Below, piece after piece: positions 29,455 through 40,013 of a DNA stretch of 64,000 nucleotides. A program made the position numbers and the translations under genes. Every line of letters begins with the position of its first letter. Position 1 is the first letter of the stretch. A model generated the notes under the pieces. It had not been told where the DNA came from. It saw only the letters and a program-made list of their open reading frames with translations, and did no database searches. Source of the DNA: Chloroflexus aurantiacus J-10-fl (GTDB taxonomy: Bacteria > Chloroflexota > Chloroflexia > Chloroflexales > Chloroflexaceae); assembly GCF_000018865.1 (NCBI RefSeq), contig NC_010175.1:992001-1056000 (forward strand). Direction: 5' to 3'.

Positions 29455-29919
29455 ATGATAGCGAGTACGCCTATGAGACAACGAATTTTTTACCTGACCA
29501 GTAGCTGTCTGTGGCTGGGATGCCTCGTTCTCCTCTCGGCCTGTATTGATCTGGCAGCAGCCCTTCCCCCAACTCCCAGCCCCTTCCCGACCATCCCGCG
29601 CTTGCCGACGGTGACACCGGTCACGCCAGAGCCGGTTCGTACATCGGTGATCATCGTGCTGGCCCCATCACCCACGATCACTCCAACCATCAATCCTCTG
29701 CGCGGACGGGTGAGCGTGGAAGCAAACGTGCGGCAAGGCCCGGGCACGTCGTTTCAGGTCATTACCGTTCTCCCCGTCAACACCGAAGTTATCCTGGAGG
29801 GACAACGGGCCAACTGGTATCTGGTGCGCCTCAGTGATGGGCAGAGTGGCTGGATGTCGGCAACAGTGCTTGAAGTTGATCCCGCTATCGCAGCTCAGGT
29901 ACCGGTTGTCACCCCATGA
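29455..29919 (+). CDS. SH3-domain lipoprotein
   Basis: About 154 residues. The signal peptide ends in the lipobox LLSAC, so it is a lipidated exported protein. A Pro/Thr-rich stretch follows (about 35-80), then a bacterial SH3 domain (VSVEANVRQGPGTSFQVI ... GWMSATVLE). Such domains bind peptidoglycan or mediate contacts at the wall. The ATG at 29455 has GGTAAG upstream; ATG 29473 is an alternative. The frame is open further 5' only because it runs through the tRNA region. Confidence 0.82.
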   Translation: MIASTPMRQRIFYLTSSCLWLGCLVLLSACIDLAAALPPTPSPFPTIPRLPTVTPVTPEPVRTSVIIVLAPSPTITPTINPLRGRVSVEANVRQGPGTSFQVITVLPVNTEVILEGQRANWYLVRLSDGQSGWMSATVLEVDPAIAAQVPVVTP

Positions 29920-30021
29920 TTTGCATCAAACAACAATATCTGTCTGAGCAATAGTAGTGGTACCATACTATATGAGACTCGAACTAACCATCCTGGATGG
30001 TTTCAGTAAAGGATAGTTCCT

Positions 30022-31218
30022 ATGCAGCTCTTCAGTACGCTATCACGAACCCGCGAAACCTTCACTGTACCGACCGACCGGCCCGTTACGCTGTATGTTT
30101 GTGGCGTCACCCCTTACGACACTACCCACATGGGTCACGCTCGTACCTTCATTGTCTTTGATGTCCTGGTGCGTTACCTTCAGTGGCAAGGGGCGACCGT
30201 GCGCTACTGTCAGAATGTTACCGATGTTGATGATCCGCTGTTTGAGCGCGCCCGCCGTGATGGCGTGCAATGGGATGAGCTGGCCGAACGTCAGATCAGA
30301 CAACTCCGGGCCGATTGTGCCGACCTGAATATCTTACCCCCAACCTTCTTCCCGCGGGTTAGTGAAGAGGTTGGCACCATGATCCCCATCATCGAGCGAC
30401 TGATCGAGCTGGGTCACGCTTACGTTGTTGATGGCAATGTCTATTTCAGTATTCAAACCGACCCCGACTTTGGTCGCATGGCCCGTATGGGCTATAGCGA
30501 ATTGCTCGCCATCGCCAACCAGAGAGGGAATAACCCGCATGACCCCAATAAACGCGATCCCCTTGACTTTGTGCTCTGGCAGCGTGGCAATCCCGACGAA
30601 CCGAAATGGGAGAGTCCATGGGGGCTGGGGCGACCAGGCTGGCATATCGAGTGTAGTGCAATGTCGCAACGCTACCTGGGTGAGCAGATCGATATTCACG
30701 GCGGTGGAGCTGATCTGATCTTTCCCCACCATTCATGCGAAATTGCCCAGAGTGAATCGGCAACCGGCAAACGGCCCTTTGCCCGCTTCTGGATGCACGT
30801 CGGCCTGGTCTGGCTCGACGGTGAAAAGATGAGTAAGTCGCTAGGGAATCTGGTATTTGCCCGCGATGCCTTACGCGAGCACCATCCCGATGCGATCCGC
30901 TGGTATTTGCTGAGTGAACACTACCGCGAAGATTTTGATTACCGTCGCGATGCCCTCGTGCGCTTCGAGCAATACGCTGCCGATCTGCGGCAGGCGCTGA
31001 GTGTCACCGGCGGCTCGCATAGCCCGCTCGACGTTAGCCGTGGCCGTGAGGACGTCATCGCCGCAATGAACGATGATCTTGACACCCCAACCGTCCTGGC
31101 CGTTCTGCATACGATGGCCGGTATGATCATTGATGGTGCAAAAGAAGGCCGTGATGTGAGTTCAGCTCAGGCAGTAGTACGCGACCTGGCCTTGATGCTG
31201 GGGTTTACACTCCGTTGA
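30022..31218 (+). CDS. cysS: Cysteinyl-tRNA synthetase (short form)
   Basis: 398 residues. Class I signatures are the HIGH variant THMGHA and KMSKSLGN; zinc ligands are in YVCGVTPYD, IECSAMS and HHSCE. It charges tRNA-Cys. The family is usually about 460 residues, and here the C-terminal anticodon-binding region is reduced (end at LMLGFTLR). A MshC-like ligase is the alternative reading, but MshC is an actinobacterial mycothiol enzyme, so CysRS is favoured. AAAGGA precedes the ATG. Confidence 0.9.
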   Translation: MQLFSTLSRTRETFTVPTDRPVTLYVCGVTPYDTTHMGHARTFIVFDVLVRYLQWQGATVRYCQNVTDVDDPLFERARRDGVQWDELAERQIRQLRADCADLNILPPTFFPRVSEEVGTMIPIIERLIELGHAYVVDGNVYFSIQTDPDFGRMARMGYSELLAIANQRGNNPHDPNKRDPLDFVLWQRGNPDEPKWESPWGLGRPGWHIECSAMSQRYLGEQIDIHGGGADLIFPHHSCEIAQSESATGKRPFARFWMHVGLVWLDGEKMSKSLGNLVFARDALREHHPDAIRWYLLSEHYREDFDYRRDALVRFEQYAADLRQALSVTGGSHSPLDVSRGREDVIAAMNDDLDTPTVLAVLHTMAGMIIDGAKEGRDVSSAQAVVRDLALMLGFTLR

Positions 31219-31263
31219 GCAGCGCAGGTAGCGAAGCGACCTGATACAGCATATTTACCGCAC

Positions 31264-31295
31264 AGGGTGGGTGAAGACATTTCTTCACCCACCCT
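31264..31295. terminator. Hairpin between convergent cysS and ftsZ
   Basis: AGGGTGGGTGAAG / CTTCACCCACCCT gives a perfect 13-bp stem. It lies between two convergent genes and could stop transcripts from both sides, though no clear T-run follows on either strand. Confidence 0.55.
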
Positions 31296-31318
31296 TGCTT
31301 CGCGTGCTGTCCATACGC

Positions 31319-32506
31319 TTAACGCTGGCGATTGCGATCACGTCCGCGCAGGAAGGGCGGAATATCGAGATCATCGTTCGTGATCGCCGGTCGTACCGGC
31401 TGCACCGGCGGTGTCGTCGGGGTCTGGGCCGGCTGGCGTGGCCGCTGCTGGGTTACCTGACTGCCAATCTGACCGGTCGCCTGGCCGGTGCTGGTCGCTA
31501 CCGTCGGGTACGAGCGGGTGCGCTGCACATTCGAGCTACGATTGACATCGAAGCCGGTAGCAATGAGGGTAATCTTGATCTCACCGGGCGGGAAGTTTGG
31601 ATCGATCACCGCGCCGATGATGATATTTGCGTCGGGATCGACCTGCTTGGCCACAATATCCGCAGCCTCGTAAACCTCCATAATCCCCAAATCCTCACCA
31701 CCGGTGATGTTGAAGAGCACGCCTTTGGCGCCATCAATACTCACTTCAAGCAATGGGCTGGCAATCGCCTGATTCACGGCATCGAGTGCTCGCGTATCGC
31801 CTTTGCCGAAGCCAACCGCCATCAGCGCCGAACCCTGCTGGGCCATGATGGTCTTAACGTCGGCAAAGTCCACGTTGATCAAGCCACGCTGCGTGATCAA
31901 GTCCGAGATACCCTGAATGCCCTGGCGCAGAACATCATCTGCCATCTGAAACGCCTGCTGGAAGGTCGTATTCTTGCTGGCCGTCTGCAACAGACGGTCG
32001 TTGGGTATCACAATCAGCGTATCAACAACCGGACGCAACTGCTCGATCCCGGCCTCAGCGACCTTTCGGCGATGATTGCCCTCGAAGGTGAAGGGGCGTG
32101 TCACCACACCAACGGTCAACGCACCGAGATCGTGGGCAATCCCGGCAATGATCGGTGATGCACCGGTACCGGTACCGCCACCCATCCCGGCAGCGACGAA
32201 GACCATATCGGCCCCCTTCAACTGCTCGTAGATGTCTTCCTGGTTCTCCTCGGCAGCTTTCTGACCGATAACCGGATTACCACCACTGCCGAGACCACGG
32301 GTCAGTTTATCGCCGATCCGAATCCGCACCGGCGCCAGCGAGTGCATCAGAGCCTGGACATCGGTATTCACCGTGATAAACTCAACTCCCTGTACGCCGG
32401 CAGCAATCATGCGATCAACTGCGTTGCTGCCGCCGCCGCCAACGCCAATGACTTTGATCTGAGCGAAGTCTTCCAACGAGAAGCCATTGCTACTGCGATC
32501 AACCAT
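31319..32506 (-). CDS. ftsZ: Cell division GTPase FtsZ
   Basis: 395 residues. The tubulin signature [10 protein letters not shown], the N-terminal [11 protein letters not shown] and the T7-type loop are present. A disordered Pro/Gln/Thr linker (about 325-375) leads to the conserved C-terminal peptide [12 protein letters not shown], which binds FtsA. It forms the Z-ring at midcell. The ATG follows AAGGAGGG. It is the last gene of the division/wall cluster, 24 bp after ftsA. Confidence 0.98.
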   Translation of the reverse strand: MVDRSSNGFSLEDFAQIKVIGVGGGGSNAVDRMIAAGVQGVEFITVNTDVQALMHSLAPVRIRIGDKLTRGLGSGGNPVIGQKAAEENQEDIYEQLKGADMVFVAAGMGGGTGTGASPIIAGIAHDLGALTVGVVTRPFTFEGNHRRKVAEAGIEQLRPVVDTLIVIPNDRLLQTASKNTTFQQAFQMADDVLRQGIQGISDLITQRGLINVDFADVKTIMAQQGSALMAVGFGKGDTRALDAVNQAIASPLLEVSIDGAKGVLFNITGGEDLGIMEVYEAADIVAKQVDPDANIIIGAVIDPNFPPGEIKITLIATGFDVNRSSNVQRTRSYPTVATSTGQATGQIGSQVTQQRPRQPAQTPTTPPVQPVRPAITNDDLDIPPFLRGRDRNRQR

Positions 32507-32530
32507 GTGTAACCCTCCTTGAACTGGTAG

Positions 32531-33778
32531 TTATGGCAATAATTCGCGCAACCAGCGGCGGAAGCGCTCGTAAAGTGAACTCGTATCATCAGACGAGGAC
32601 TGCTCAGGCGGCCGCCCGCCGTAACGCACTCCCCATCGCAAAAGCCCAACAGCCGTCGCATATGCCGGTGAGTCGAGTGAGTCGGTGAGACCCCCCAACC
32701 CACCCGGAATACCGATTCGTACCGGTAATCCCAGGTCGTCACGCAGAAGATCGTCGAAGCGACTGAGCTGTGCCCCACCTCCAGTCAAGACAATGCCGGC
32801 CGGAAGCATGCCTTCGTATCCGCTCCGACGGGCTTCAGCAACGATCAGCTCAATAAGTTCTTCGGCACGTGCCTGTAGAACCTGTTTCAAGAGATGAGCA
32901 CTGATCTGTTGCTTTTCACCTACCGTCAATGTTTCCGCATCGATGAGATCACTCTCATCACCCGGCGCGGGCGGATTACCGGCGATGGCGCTGCCGTAGC
33001 GCAGTTTCAAATACTCGGCGGTATTCGGCGGCGTATGCAAGACATAAACAATATCGTTGGTGAAGTGCTGCCCACCAACCGGGATTACTCCGGTATGCCA
33101 TACCCCGCCCTGGGCAAAAATGGCGAGATCGGTGGTGGCGCCGCCAATATCGATGAGCATCACGCCACGCTCTTTGTCGTCATCGCTGAGCACCGCTTCG
33201 GCGGCAGCCAGCGGCTGTAAGACCAGATCATCAATCTGCACACCCGCCCGCTCGACGCTCCGGATCAGGTTCTGAATTGCCATCGCCTCGCCGGTGATGA
33301 TGTGTGTCTCCACCTCAAGACGTAGCCCGCTCATCCCAATCGGATCGCGAATCCCATCATTACCATCGATCACATAGGTACGGGGAATGACGTGAATGAT
33401 CTCGCGCTGGGTGGGTAACGCTACCAGTTGCGCTGCTTCCACTGCCCGCGCCACGTCTTGCCGGGTGATCCCGTCGGGATTCTGAACGGCTGCCACTCCC
33501 CGACTGTTAAGTGACGAAATGTGACGACCGGCAACCCCGACAAAGGCGTGGCTGATCCGTAAACCGCTGGCGCGTTCAGCCTTTTCCAGGCTGGCTTCGA
33601 TTGCAGTGGCGGCATCGTCAATATTGACGACCACTCCTTTGTCGATCCCACGGCTGGGCACCATCCCAACACCGAGAATATTCAGCCGTCGTCCATCACC
33701 GATTTGGCCGACGATGGTACAGATTTTACTTGTCCCTACATCTATGCCAACAATGGTGCGTGCCATGGTGCGTGCCAT
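32531..33778 (-). CDS. ftsA: Cell division protein FtsA
   Basis: 415 residues, actin-like ATPase: phosphate-1 GIDVGTSKICTIVG, phosphate-2 LIDIGGATTDLAIF, adenosine motif VLTGGGAQLS. The C terminus LYERFRRWLRELLP is the amphipathic membrane-anchoring helix. It tethers FtsZ to the membrane. The first 12 bases are duplicated (MARTMART), so two adjacent ATG starts exist; the upstream one has GAGGA. Confidence 0.97.
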   Translation of the reverse strand: MARTMARTIVGIDVGTSKICTIVGQIGDGRRLNILGVGMVPSRGIDKGVVVNIDDAATAIEASLEKAERASGLRISHAFVGVAGRHISSLNSRGVAAVQNPDGITRQDVARAVEAAQLVALPTQREIIHVIPRTYVIDGNDGIRDPIGMSGLRLEVETHIITGEAMAIQNLIRSVERAGVQIDDLVLQPLAAAEAVLSDDDKERGVMLIDIGGATTDLAIFAQGGVWHTGVIPVGGQHFTNDIVYVLHTPPNTAEYLKLRYGSAIAGNPPAPGDESDLIDAETLTVGEKQQISAHLLKQVLQARAEELIELIVAEARRSGYEGMLPAGIVLTGGGAQLSRFDDLLRDDLGLPVRIGIPGGLGGLTDSLDSPAYATAVGLLRWGVRYGGRPPEQSSSDDTSSLYERFRRWLRELLP

Positions 33779-33811
33779 AGTGTCCTCGCTGCCTGACCCA
33801 ACGGGTATCGT

Positions 33812-34630
33812 TTATGAGCTGCCGTCAGGACGATACTGATAAAATGGATTGACTGGTCGTAGATCAAGATAGGTAAACGGTGTGCCATCGGCGAGTAAAT
33901 ATGCAAGAATTGTCAATTTACGTTCAAGCCTTTCACTACGGCCAAAAACAATCATTTGATCCTGCGCTGTCCGTACAAAGACCCCTAACCCAAAATCCCA
34001 CCCGATCTGTGCCGGATGTAATCCGATCTGGTTGGGCAGGACAAAAGCCAGTTCACGGGCCAGCGTCAACGCATCGGTATCCAGTCGCATCCCTGGCTCG
34101 ACCGGTAGATTTGAGCTATCGACAATCACTAACTCATCTTCGGCGGGCGGTGTTGCAGCAGCTTCAATAACATATCCCTGCCGATCAACCAGATAATCAA
34201 CCCCGCCGGTTCGCCAGTAAATCGCCGGTTGGCGCTCGACAATCACAATCCGCGCTCGATCAGGTAAACTGAGCGTCAGCCGGGCTTCCTCTACAAACGG
34301 ACTGGTTAACAATGGCGCAACAGCCTGCTCTTCATCAACCAGCCAGATCGGTAGACCCCGCAGTGGAACAGCGGCAACAATGCGCTCCGGGCTTAAAAAC
34401 TCAGCCCCAACAACTTCTACCGTCTGTACCCGAAACCGGCTGCTGAACAGGACGTAGAAGAGCGCAAAACAACTGATGACAAACACGATACCGCTGACAA
34501 TCCGCCCGCTCCGTAAGCCTTCACGCAATCGCCAGCGCCAACCGGGCACGACCGGCTCGGTGCTGTTTCGCCGCATACGCTGACGGCGGGCGACGATTCG
34601 TTCACGAGTATTTGGCGGATTGTATTCCAT
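33812..34630 (-). CDS. ftsQ: Cell division protein FtsQ
   Basis: 272 residues. A basic cytoplasmic tail is followed by one membrane helix (IVSGIVFVISCFALFYVLF, about 44-62), then a POTRA domain (VQTVEVVGAEFLSPERI) and the FtsQ C-terminal beta domain. It links early and late division proteins. The ribosome site GGAGATAGAGGG lies between the ddl stop and this ATG, 12 bp apart. Confidence 0.93.
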   Translation of the reverse strand: MEYNPPNTRERIVARRQRMRRNSTEPVVPGWRWRLREGLRSGRIVSGIVFVISCFALFYVLFSSRFRVQTVEVVGAEFLSPERIVAAVPLRGLPIWLVDEEQAVAPLLTSPFVEEARLTLSLPDRARIVIVERQPAIYWRTGGVDYLVDRQGYVIEAAATPPAEDELVIVDSSNLPVEPGMRLDTDALTLARELAFVLPNQIGLHPAQIGWDFGLGVFVRTAQDQMIVFGRSERLERKLTILAYLLADGTPFTYLDLRPVNPFYQYRPDGSS

Positions 34631-34642
34631 GCCCTCTATCTC

Positions 34643-35713
34643 CTACCGCCTGGCACGCTCCAGTGCCAGATCAACCAGTCGATCCAGCAACTGAGCGTAT
34701 GACAGGCCGCTTGCTGCCCACATTTTGGGGTACATGCTGATCGGGGTAAACCCGGGCATCGTATTCACTTCATTCACCCAAAGTGTGCCCTGATCGCGGT
34801 CGAGCAGAAAATCTACTCGCGCCAGGCCAGCGCCATCAATGGCCTGAAAAGCCCGCATTGCCAGTTCCTGCACCTGCGTGATCTGCGCTGGGCTAAGATC
34901 GGCAGGTACTATCGTCTGCGAACCGCCGTCAATATACTTGGCGTGGTAGTCATACCATTCGCCGGCAGGAATGATCTCGCCGGGAATACTGGCAACGACC
35001 TCATCATTCCCCAACACCGAGATTTCAATTTCGCGTGCCGGGATACCCTGTTCGACGATAAGCCGCCGATCATAGCGAGCCGCTTCGTGGAGACCGGCCA
35101 GCAATTCGGCCCGATCACGAACTTTACTCACTCCTACGCTACTGCCGAGGTTGGCCGGTTTCACAAACATCGGATAGCGCAGGGCAGCCTCAAGCCGGGC
35201 ACACAGGCCAGACTCATCAGCCAGTTCGCTACGACGCACCAACACCCACGGCAACACCGGTAGGCCGGCAGCGGCGAACGCAGCTTTCATCAGACCTTTG
35301 TCCATCCCGACCGCACTGGCCGCCACGCCACACCCGACATACGGCCGACCGGCCAGTTCAAGTAACCCCTGAATAGTGCCATCTTCGCCATACGGGCCAT
35401 GCAAAACCGGGAAGATGACATCAGCCGCAGGTAGCTCCCATCCCGGCGCACCAACGCGCCCAAGCGCATGCACCGGCCCCGCGGCAACCTGCGCCGCACT
35501 GGCCGGCAACCGGGCAGGATCGGCTTCAGCCATCAATTTTGCCAGTGCCCCAGGCCCATGCCACCACTGACCGTCTTTGCCAATACCGATCGCTTCAATC
35601 TGGTAGCGCGCCGGATCAAGATTGCTCATTACGGCGTGGGCTGATACTAATGACACTTCGTGCTCGCCACTTTGCCCACCAAACACGACGGCCACGGTGA
35701 TCGAATCGGTCAT
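34643..35713 (-). CDS. ddl: D-alanine-D-alanine ligase
   Basis: 356 residues, ATP-grasp fold. Motifs: VFGGQSGEHEVSL, HGPYGEDGTIQGLLEL, FVKPANLGSSVGVSK, and the C-terminal VNEVNTMPGFTPISMYPKMW with the Mg ligands. It makes the D-Ala-D-Ala used by MurF. The ATG follows GAGGAGG. Confidence 0.97.
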   Translation of the reverse strand: MTDSITVAVVFGGQSGEHEVSLVSAHAVMSNLDPARYQIEAIGIGKDGQWWHGPGALAKLMAEADPARLPASAAQVAAGPVHALGRVGAPGWELPAADVIFPVLHGPYGEDGTIQGLLELAGRPYVGCGVAASAVGMDKGLMKAAFAAAGLPVLPWVLVRRSELADESGLCARLEAALRYPMFVKPANLGSSVGVSKVRDRAELLAGLHEAARYDRRLIVEQGIPAREIEISVLGNDEVVASIPGEIIPAGEWYDYHAKYIDGGSQTIVPADLSPAQITQVQELAMRAFQAIDGAGLARVDFLLDRDQGTLWVNEVNTMPGFTPISMYPKMWAASGLSYAQLLDRLVDLALERARR

Positions 35714-35856
35714 TTATTGCCTCCTCTACCACACGTATCGATCGGTGAGACGATCGTTATCTACAACAACGAGCATGGCGATCCAATTTTGCTTATTGTT
35801 TCGTTTATACTGATCACTTTTCGGTATTTCATTCACTATTTTGATCATCTCAGCCT

Positions 35857-36750
35857 CTAAATAATCCGCACTTCGAGCTGAAGCGTAATCCCAAATTGAT
35901 CAGCAACTTTTGTGCGAGCCAGATCAATTAACGCCAAAATATCGGCGGCCCGGGCCTGCCCACGATTGATAATGTAATTGGCGTGCAATGTACTAATCTC
36001 TGCATCACCGATCCGTACACCCTTTAGACCGGCAGCCTCGATCAGACGACCGGCAAAATCGCCTGCCGGATTTTTGAAGACACTGCCGCACGAACTACCT
36101 GCCGGTGTCTTCTGTTTGCGTTCGGCAGCAATCGCTTTCATCCGCGCCGTCAATGCCGCCGGATCACCGCGCTGCAAGCGGAAGCGGCCGGCCAGTACCA
36201 GCGGTGGAATCCCGGTATGCAGCAGTTGTTTGAGTACACTCTCGCGATACGTGTATGCCAGATCGTGTACCGACCATTCAACGCATTCGCTACCATTGAG
36301 CAGCAGATCAGCAGTAATGAGCACTTCGGCTACACTCCCGCCATAACAACCGGCATTGCCAACAATTGCGCCACCGACTGCACCGGGCAGCCCCTCGGCC
36401 CACTCCAGACCGGCCCATCCCATTGCCGCCAGCCGCCGGGCCGTTCCGGCCATTGGCGCACCGGCTTCAATCCATACTTCAGCAGTCTCGCCGTGTTCGA
36501 TCAGTTCCCAGCGTTGCCCGCGATACGACGCAATCACGCCGTCAAACCCTTCGTCGCGTACAAGTAAATTCGTTCCGCGACCGATCCAGATCAACGGTAA
36601 CTGTTGCTCTCTGGCCCAGGCCGCCAGCGCAATGGCTTCATCGGGTGTGGCCGGCTCAGCATAATAGCGCGCCGTTCCTCCGGCACGCCACGACGAATGG
36701 CGCGCCATTGGCTCATCGGGGTATAACGTTACCGGTAATGCAACTGGCAT
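35857..36750 (-). CDS. murB: UDP-N-acetylenolpyruvoylglucosamine reductase
   Basis: 297 residues from the ATG preceded by GGAGAG. FAD-binding motif [23 protein letters not shown], and the catalytic Ser in [11 protein letters not shown]. It reduces enolpyruvyl-UDP-GlcNAc to UDP-MurNAc with NADPH. The start is one base after the murC stop, so the two are coupled. A 143-bp A/T-rich gap separates it from ddl. Confidence 0.96.
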
Positions 36751-36751
36751 C

Positions 36752-38176
36752 TCATCTCTCCTCTGACATTGCGCTGCACTGTTCGAGAAACGCTGCTGCC
36801 ACCTGATCACTATCACCGGCCCCTAGGGTCAGCACAACATCACCGGATTGCGCTACCGCAAGCAGTGCGGATGGCGCAAGCGCCGATGGGCCGGCGTAGC
36901 GCGCCGGAATACCGTGTGCAATCAGATGGTCAACCAGCGACTGGGCCAGCGCGACCGGATCGCCCTGCTCACGGGCCGGATAAATATCGCCGACCAGCAC
37001 AACGGCTGCCTCACGAAACGCTGCCGGCCACTGATCCCAGAGGCTGCGCGTACGGCTGAAGGTGTGCGGTTGCAAATAGACGATGAGTCGTCGATCCGGA
37101 TAGCGCTGACGGGCAGCCAGGAGCGTGGCCTGCACCTCGGTTGGGTGATGGGCATAATCGTCAATCACCGTGATCCCACCAACATCACCCCGCCACTCAA
37201 ACCGGCGGCTACTGCCACGATACTCTGCCAGTGCAGTGACGGCTGTACGCAGATCGGCGCCCCATAGCGCAGCCGCTGCCAGTGCTGCGGTTGCATTTCG
37301 TACATTATGTTCACCAGGAATAGCCAGCGTGACTGTCGCGGCCAGCCGTCGTCCGAACGAACGCCGGTCGTAGTACCAGAGATCAAACTGTTGACCGGTA
37401 GCAGTTCCTGTCACCCCACTTGCCGTCCAGTCGAGTGGGGCCAGTCGACAAGAGACCGGATCGGTGGCAATGTGCTCATCGATCCCGTACAGGCGGGCTT
37501 CACTCTGCCCGGCAAGAGCGAGGGCACCGGGATCATCGGCGCAGACCAGTAACCGGCGTGGATCACGCACCTGGCGGGAAAAGGCGGCAAAGGCTGCCGT
37601 GTACTCAGATGGCGTGGGGTAGACATCGGGATGATCCCATTCGACATTGGTAATAATCGCCAGCGCCGGTGTCAGCGCCAGAAAGACCCGGTCGTATTCA
37701 TCGGCTTCGATCACCAGTGGTGCTTCTGGATCGCCCCATTGTGCGCTCCCACCCAGCGCCGGCACATCAGCACCGATCAGAAAACCACACCTGATCCCGG
37801 CACCACGCAACGCCAGCGCTGTCAATGCGGTGGTTGTGGTCTTGCCATGGGTCCCGGCGATAGCAATCACCGGGCGCTGTTCTGACCACAGACGCCACAA
37901 GTCGGCCCGACTCAGGCGAGGGATCCCTGCCGCCGCAGCCGCCTCTAATTCAGGGTGGGTGCCACGAATTGCTGCTGTCGCCAGAACAACATCGGCACCC
38001 TGCACATACGCCGGATCATGACCACGCCAGACCTGTACACCCCGGGCCTGGAGTGCAGCCGTAGCGTGGTTTGCGGTCAAGTCCGAACCGCTCACTGTAT
38101 GACCCTGGTCGAGCAGCAGATGGGCAATCGCGCTCATCCCTGCTCCGGCAATCCCGATGATATGATAGTGACTCAC
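36752..38176 (-). CDS. murC: UDP-N-acetylmuramate-L-alanine ligase
   Basis: 474 residues from a GTG that overlaps the stop of the preceding gene (GTGA). The longer frame would add 62 unlike residues. The N-terminal Rossmann [14 protein letters not shown], the P-loop [13 protein letters not shown] and the DDYAHHPTE motif near the C-terminal domain are present. It adds L-Ala to UDP-MurNAc. Confidence 0.96.
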
Positions 38177-38817
38177 GGTTTCCAAACCTTCGGAAAGTTG
38201 AACAAAATAATCAACCCTAAAATCATGAAGAAGATCGCAATCAGCGATGGTAGCAAAATACTCACGTCGGGCAATACATTCAACAATGTGGCAATCGGCC
38301 CCTCGAGAATGCCACCATTGTTCACAAACTCGCGCCAAAAAACCACTGCGGCGTTCGTCCACAGCAGAGCGATCAGCGCACCGACAAACAAGCCTAATGG
38401 CCGGGCCAATCGCTCTTTGGGTGGGCCTTTCCAGGCCGCTTTACTATCGAAAAACATGCCTAACAGGATCAGTGCAATAAACGCCATCAGCCGAAAGAAG
38501 AGCGGAACCTGAAATCCCGGTGTGATCAACGGATCCAGTGGTGGTACCAGTGAAGGATCATTGCCGATCAGAAAGGCCGCAAATCGTGGTGCATTAACCC
38601 ATATGCGATTGATCAAACCGACAATAAAATCGCCACCCTGAACACAGGTGATATAGGCAATAATCGTCCAGAGTGCCAGGGTCAACAGGTTCCGCATACC
38701 CTGCTGATAGCCGGCATATCCGCCCAACGCCATCAGAATGAGCAAAATGGCCACACCATTCAAATTGAGTGTAATGACCGGCTGCGCAAGCGGGATTATC
38801 ATCCATTGCTCAATCAT
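38173..38817 (-). CDS. Membrane protein in the dcw cluster, CvpA-like
   Basis: 214 residues with four or five membrane segments. The first part, [24 protein letters not shown], has the glycine-rich GY-x2-G pattern of CvpA/colicin V production-type proteins. It overlaps murG by ATGA and murC by GTGA, so it is made in step with wall enzymes. No standard dcw gene corresponds to it. A role at the division site or in precursor transport is inference from position only. Confidence 0.7.
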
Positions 38818-40013
38818 GCTGAACTCCTCGATGCGAGGTCAAGTAGTGCTAAGGCCAACCTTTGCGCCGCATCAGGACGAGCCAGATCACGGCTGCGTGT
38901 TGCCATCTGTTTCCGCTGCTTCTGATCGATCACCAATTGTCGAATTGCGCTCGCCAGTGGCCCCTCTTCAGGCGCTCCGTCACCGAGCATTGCATGATCG
39001 GCCACCTTCAGCGCGGCACCCCGTTGAACCAGATAATCGGCATTCTCATCCTGATGAACATAGGGGTATGGCACCAACACCGCCGGCAGACCGACCGCCG
39101 GCAACTCGGCAAGGGTTGACGCTCCACTCCGACAGACGGTGACATCCGCAGCCACGAGCGCGGCTGTCATACTTTGCGCGTGGCCGCTCTCCAGGTAGGG
39201 GAAGAGCAGGTAGCGTGCACGCAGAGCCGGTTCAAGACGAGCCGCTGCTTCCTCCAGCCAGACCTGATCGCCTTCGCGCCCACAGACGTGAATAATGGTG
39301 CAGAGTGGCAGTAATGTCGGCAGGAGGGCAGCGATTGCCCGATTAATACTACGTGCGCCCCGACTACCACCATATACCAGTAACACTGTTTGATCCGGTG
39401 GAATACCAAATGCGGCCCGTGCCGTTGCCCGATCAGTGGTAAACAATTCATCCCGCACCGGATAGCCGGTCACCAATGCCCGCCGATCCCCCTCACGCAA
39501 GCCCAAGCGTGGTAATGAGTCGCTGACATTGACTGCTGTGAGATCGGCAATCCGGCTGAGCATGCGCACCGCCAGCCCTGGCACAACATCCGGCAGATAG
39601 ATCATCGTCGGTACCCGGCGCAGCTTTGCTGCCACAAAGAGTGGCACACAGACATAGCCACCGGTACCCAGAATAGCCGCCGGTTGCTCGCGAGCCAGTA
39701 AGTGCCCGGCTGCGATCACACCGCGCAGCAATGTGATCAGGGCACGAGTTGCCTGAACCGGCCCTCGACCACGCACCGCTGCTGCCGGTAATGCCCGGAA
39801 AGGCAAACGGCTTTCCCGTGCCACGATGCGCTCTTCCATCCCCCCAACACTCCCCACGTACACGACGTGTGCCTGATCAGCGAGAGCGTGGGCGACTGCC
39901 AGCGCCGGATAGACGTGACCGCCAGTGCCGCCACCCGACAGGATGAGGCGTAATGTCTTTGTCGGCAACGGATGCGACTGAGGTTGTGGTATGTGCGTTT
40001 GACTGATCGACAT
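38814..40013 (-). CDS. murG: UDP-GlcNAc:undecaprenyl-PP-MurNAc-pentapeptide GlcNAc transferase
   Basis: 399 residues, GT28. The lipid-side loop LSGGGTGGHVYPALAV and the donor loops (VYGGSRGARSINRA, CRSGASTLAELPAVG) are clear. It converts lipid I to lipid II on the inner membrane face. The listed ATG overlaps ftsW by 137 bp; a TTG 15 codons later is possible but still overlaps. Confidence 0.96.
   Translation of the reverse strand: MSISQTHIPQPQSHPLPTKTLRLILSGGGTGGHVYPALAVAHALADQAHVVYVGSVGGMEERIVARESRLPFRALPAAAVRGRGPVQATRALITLLRGVIAAGHLLAREQPAAILGTGGYVCVPLFVAAKLRRVPTMIYLPDVVPGLAVRMLSRIADLTAVNVSDSLPRLGLREGDRRALVTGYPVRDELFTTDRATARAAFGIPPDQTVLLVYGGSRGARSINRAIAALLPTLLPLCTIIHVCGREGDQVWLEEAAARLEPALRARYLLFPYLESGHAQSMTAALVAADVTVCRSGASTLAELPAVGLPAVLVPYPYVHQDENADYLVQRGAALKVADHAMLGDGAPEEGPLASAIRQLVIDQKQRKQMATRSRDLARPDAAQRLALALLDLASRSSA

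Noticed and set aside
29920-30021. T-box or other riboswitch before cysS
   Set aside because: The gap is only about 100 bp, with no T-box core motif and no terminator hairpin.
31271-32158. 295-codon plus-strand frame
   Set aside because: It is antisense to ftsZ, which has full family motifs; the long frame reflects codon bias.
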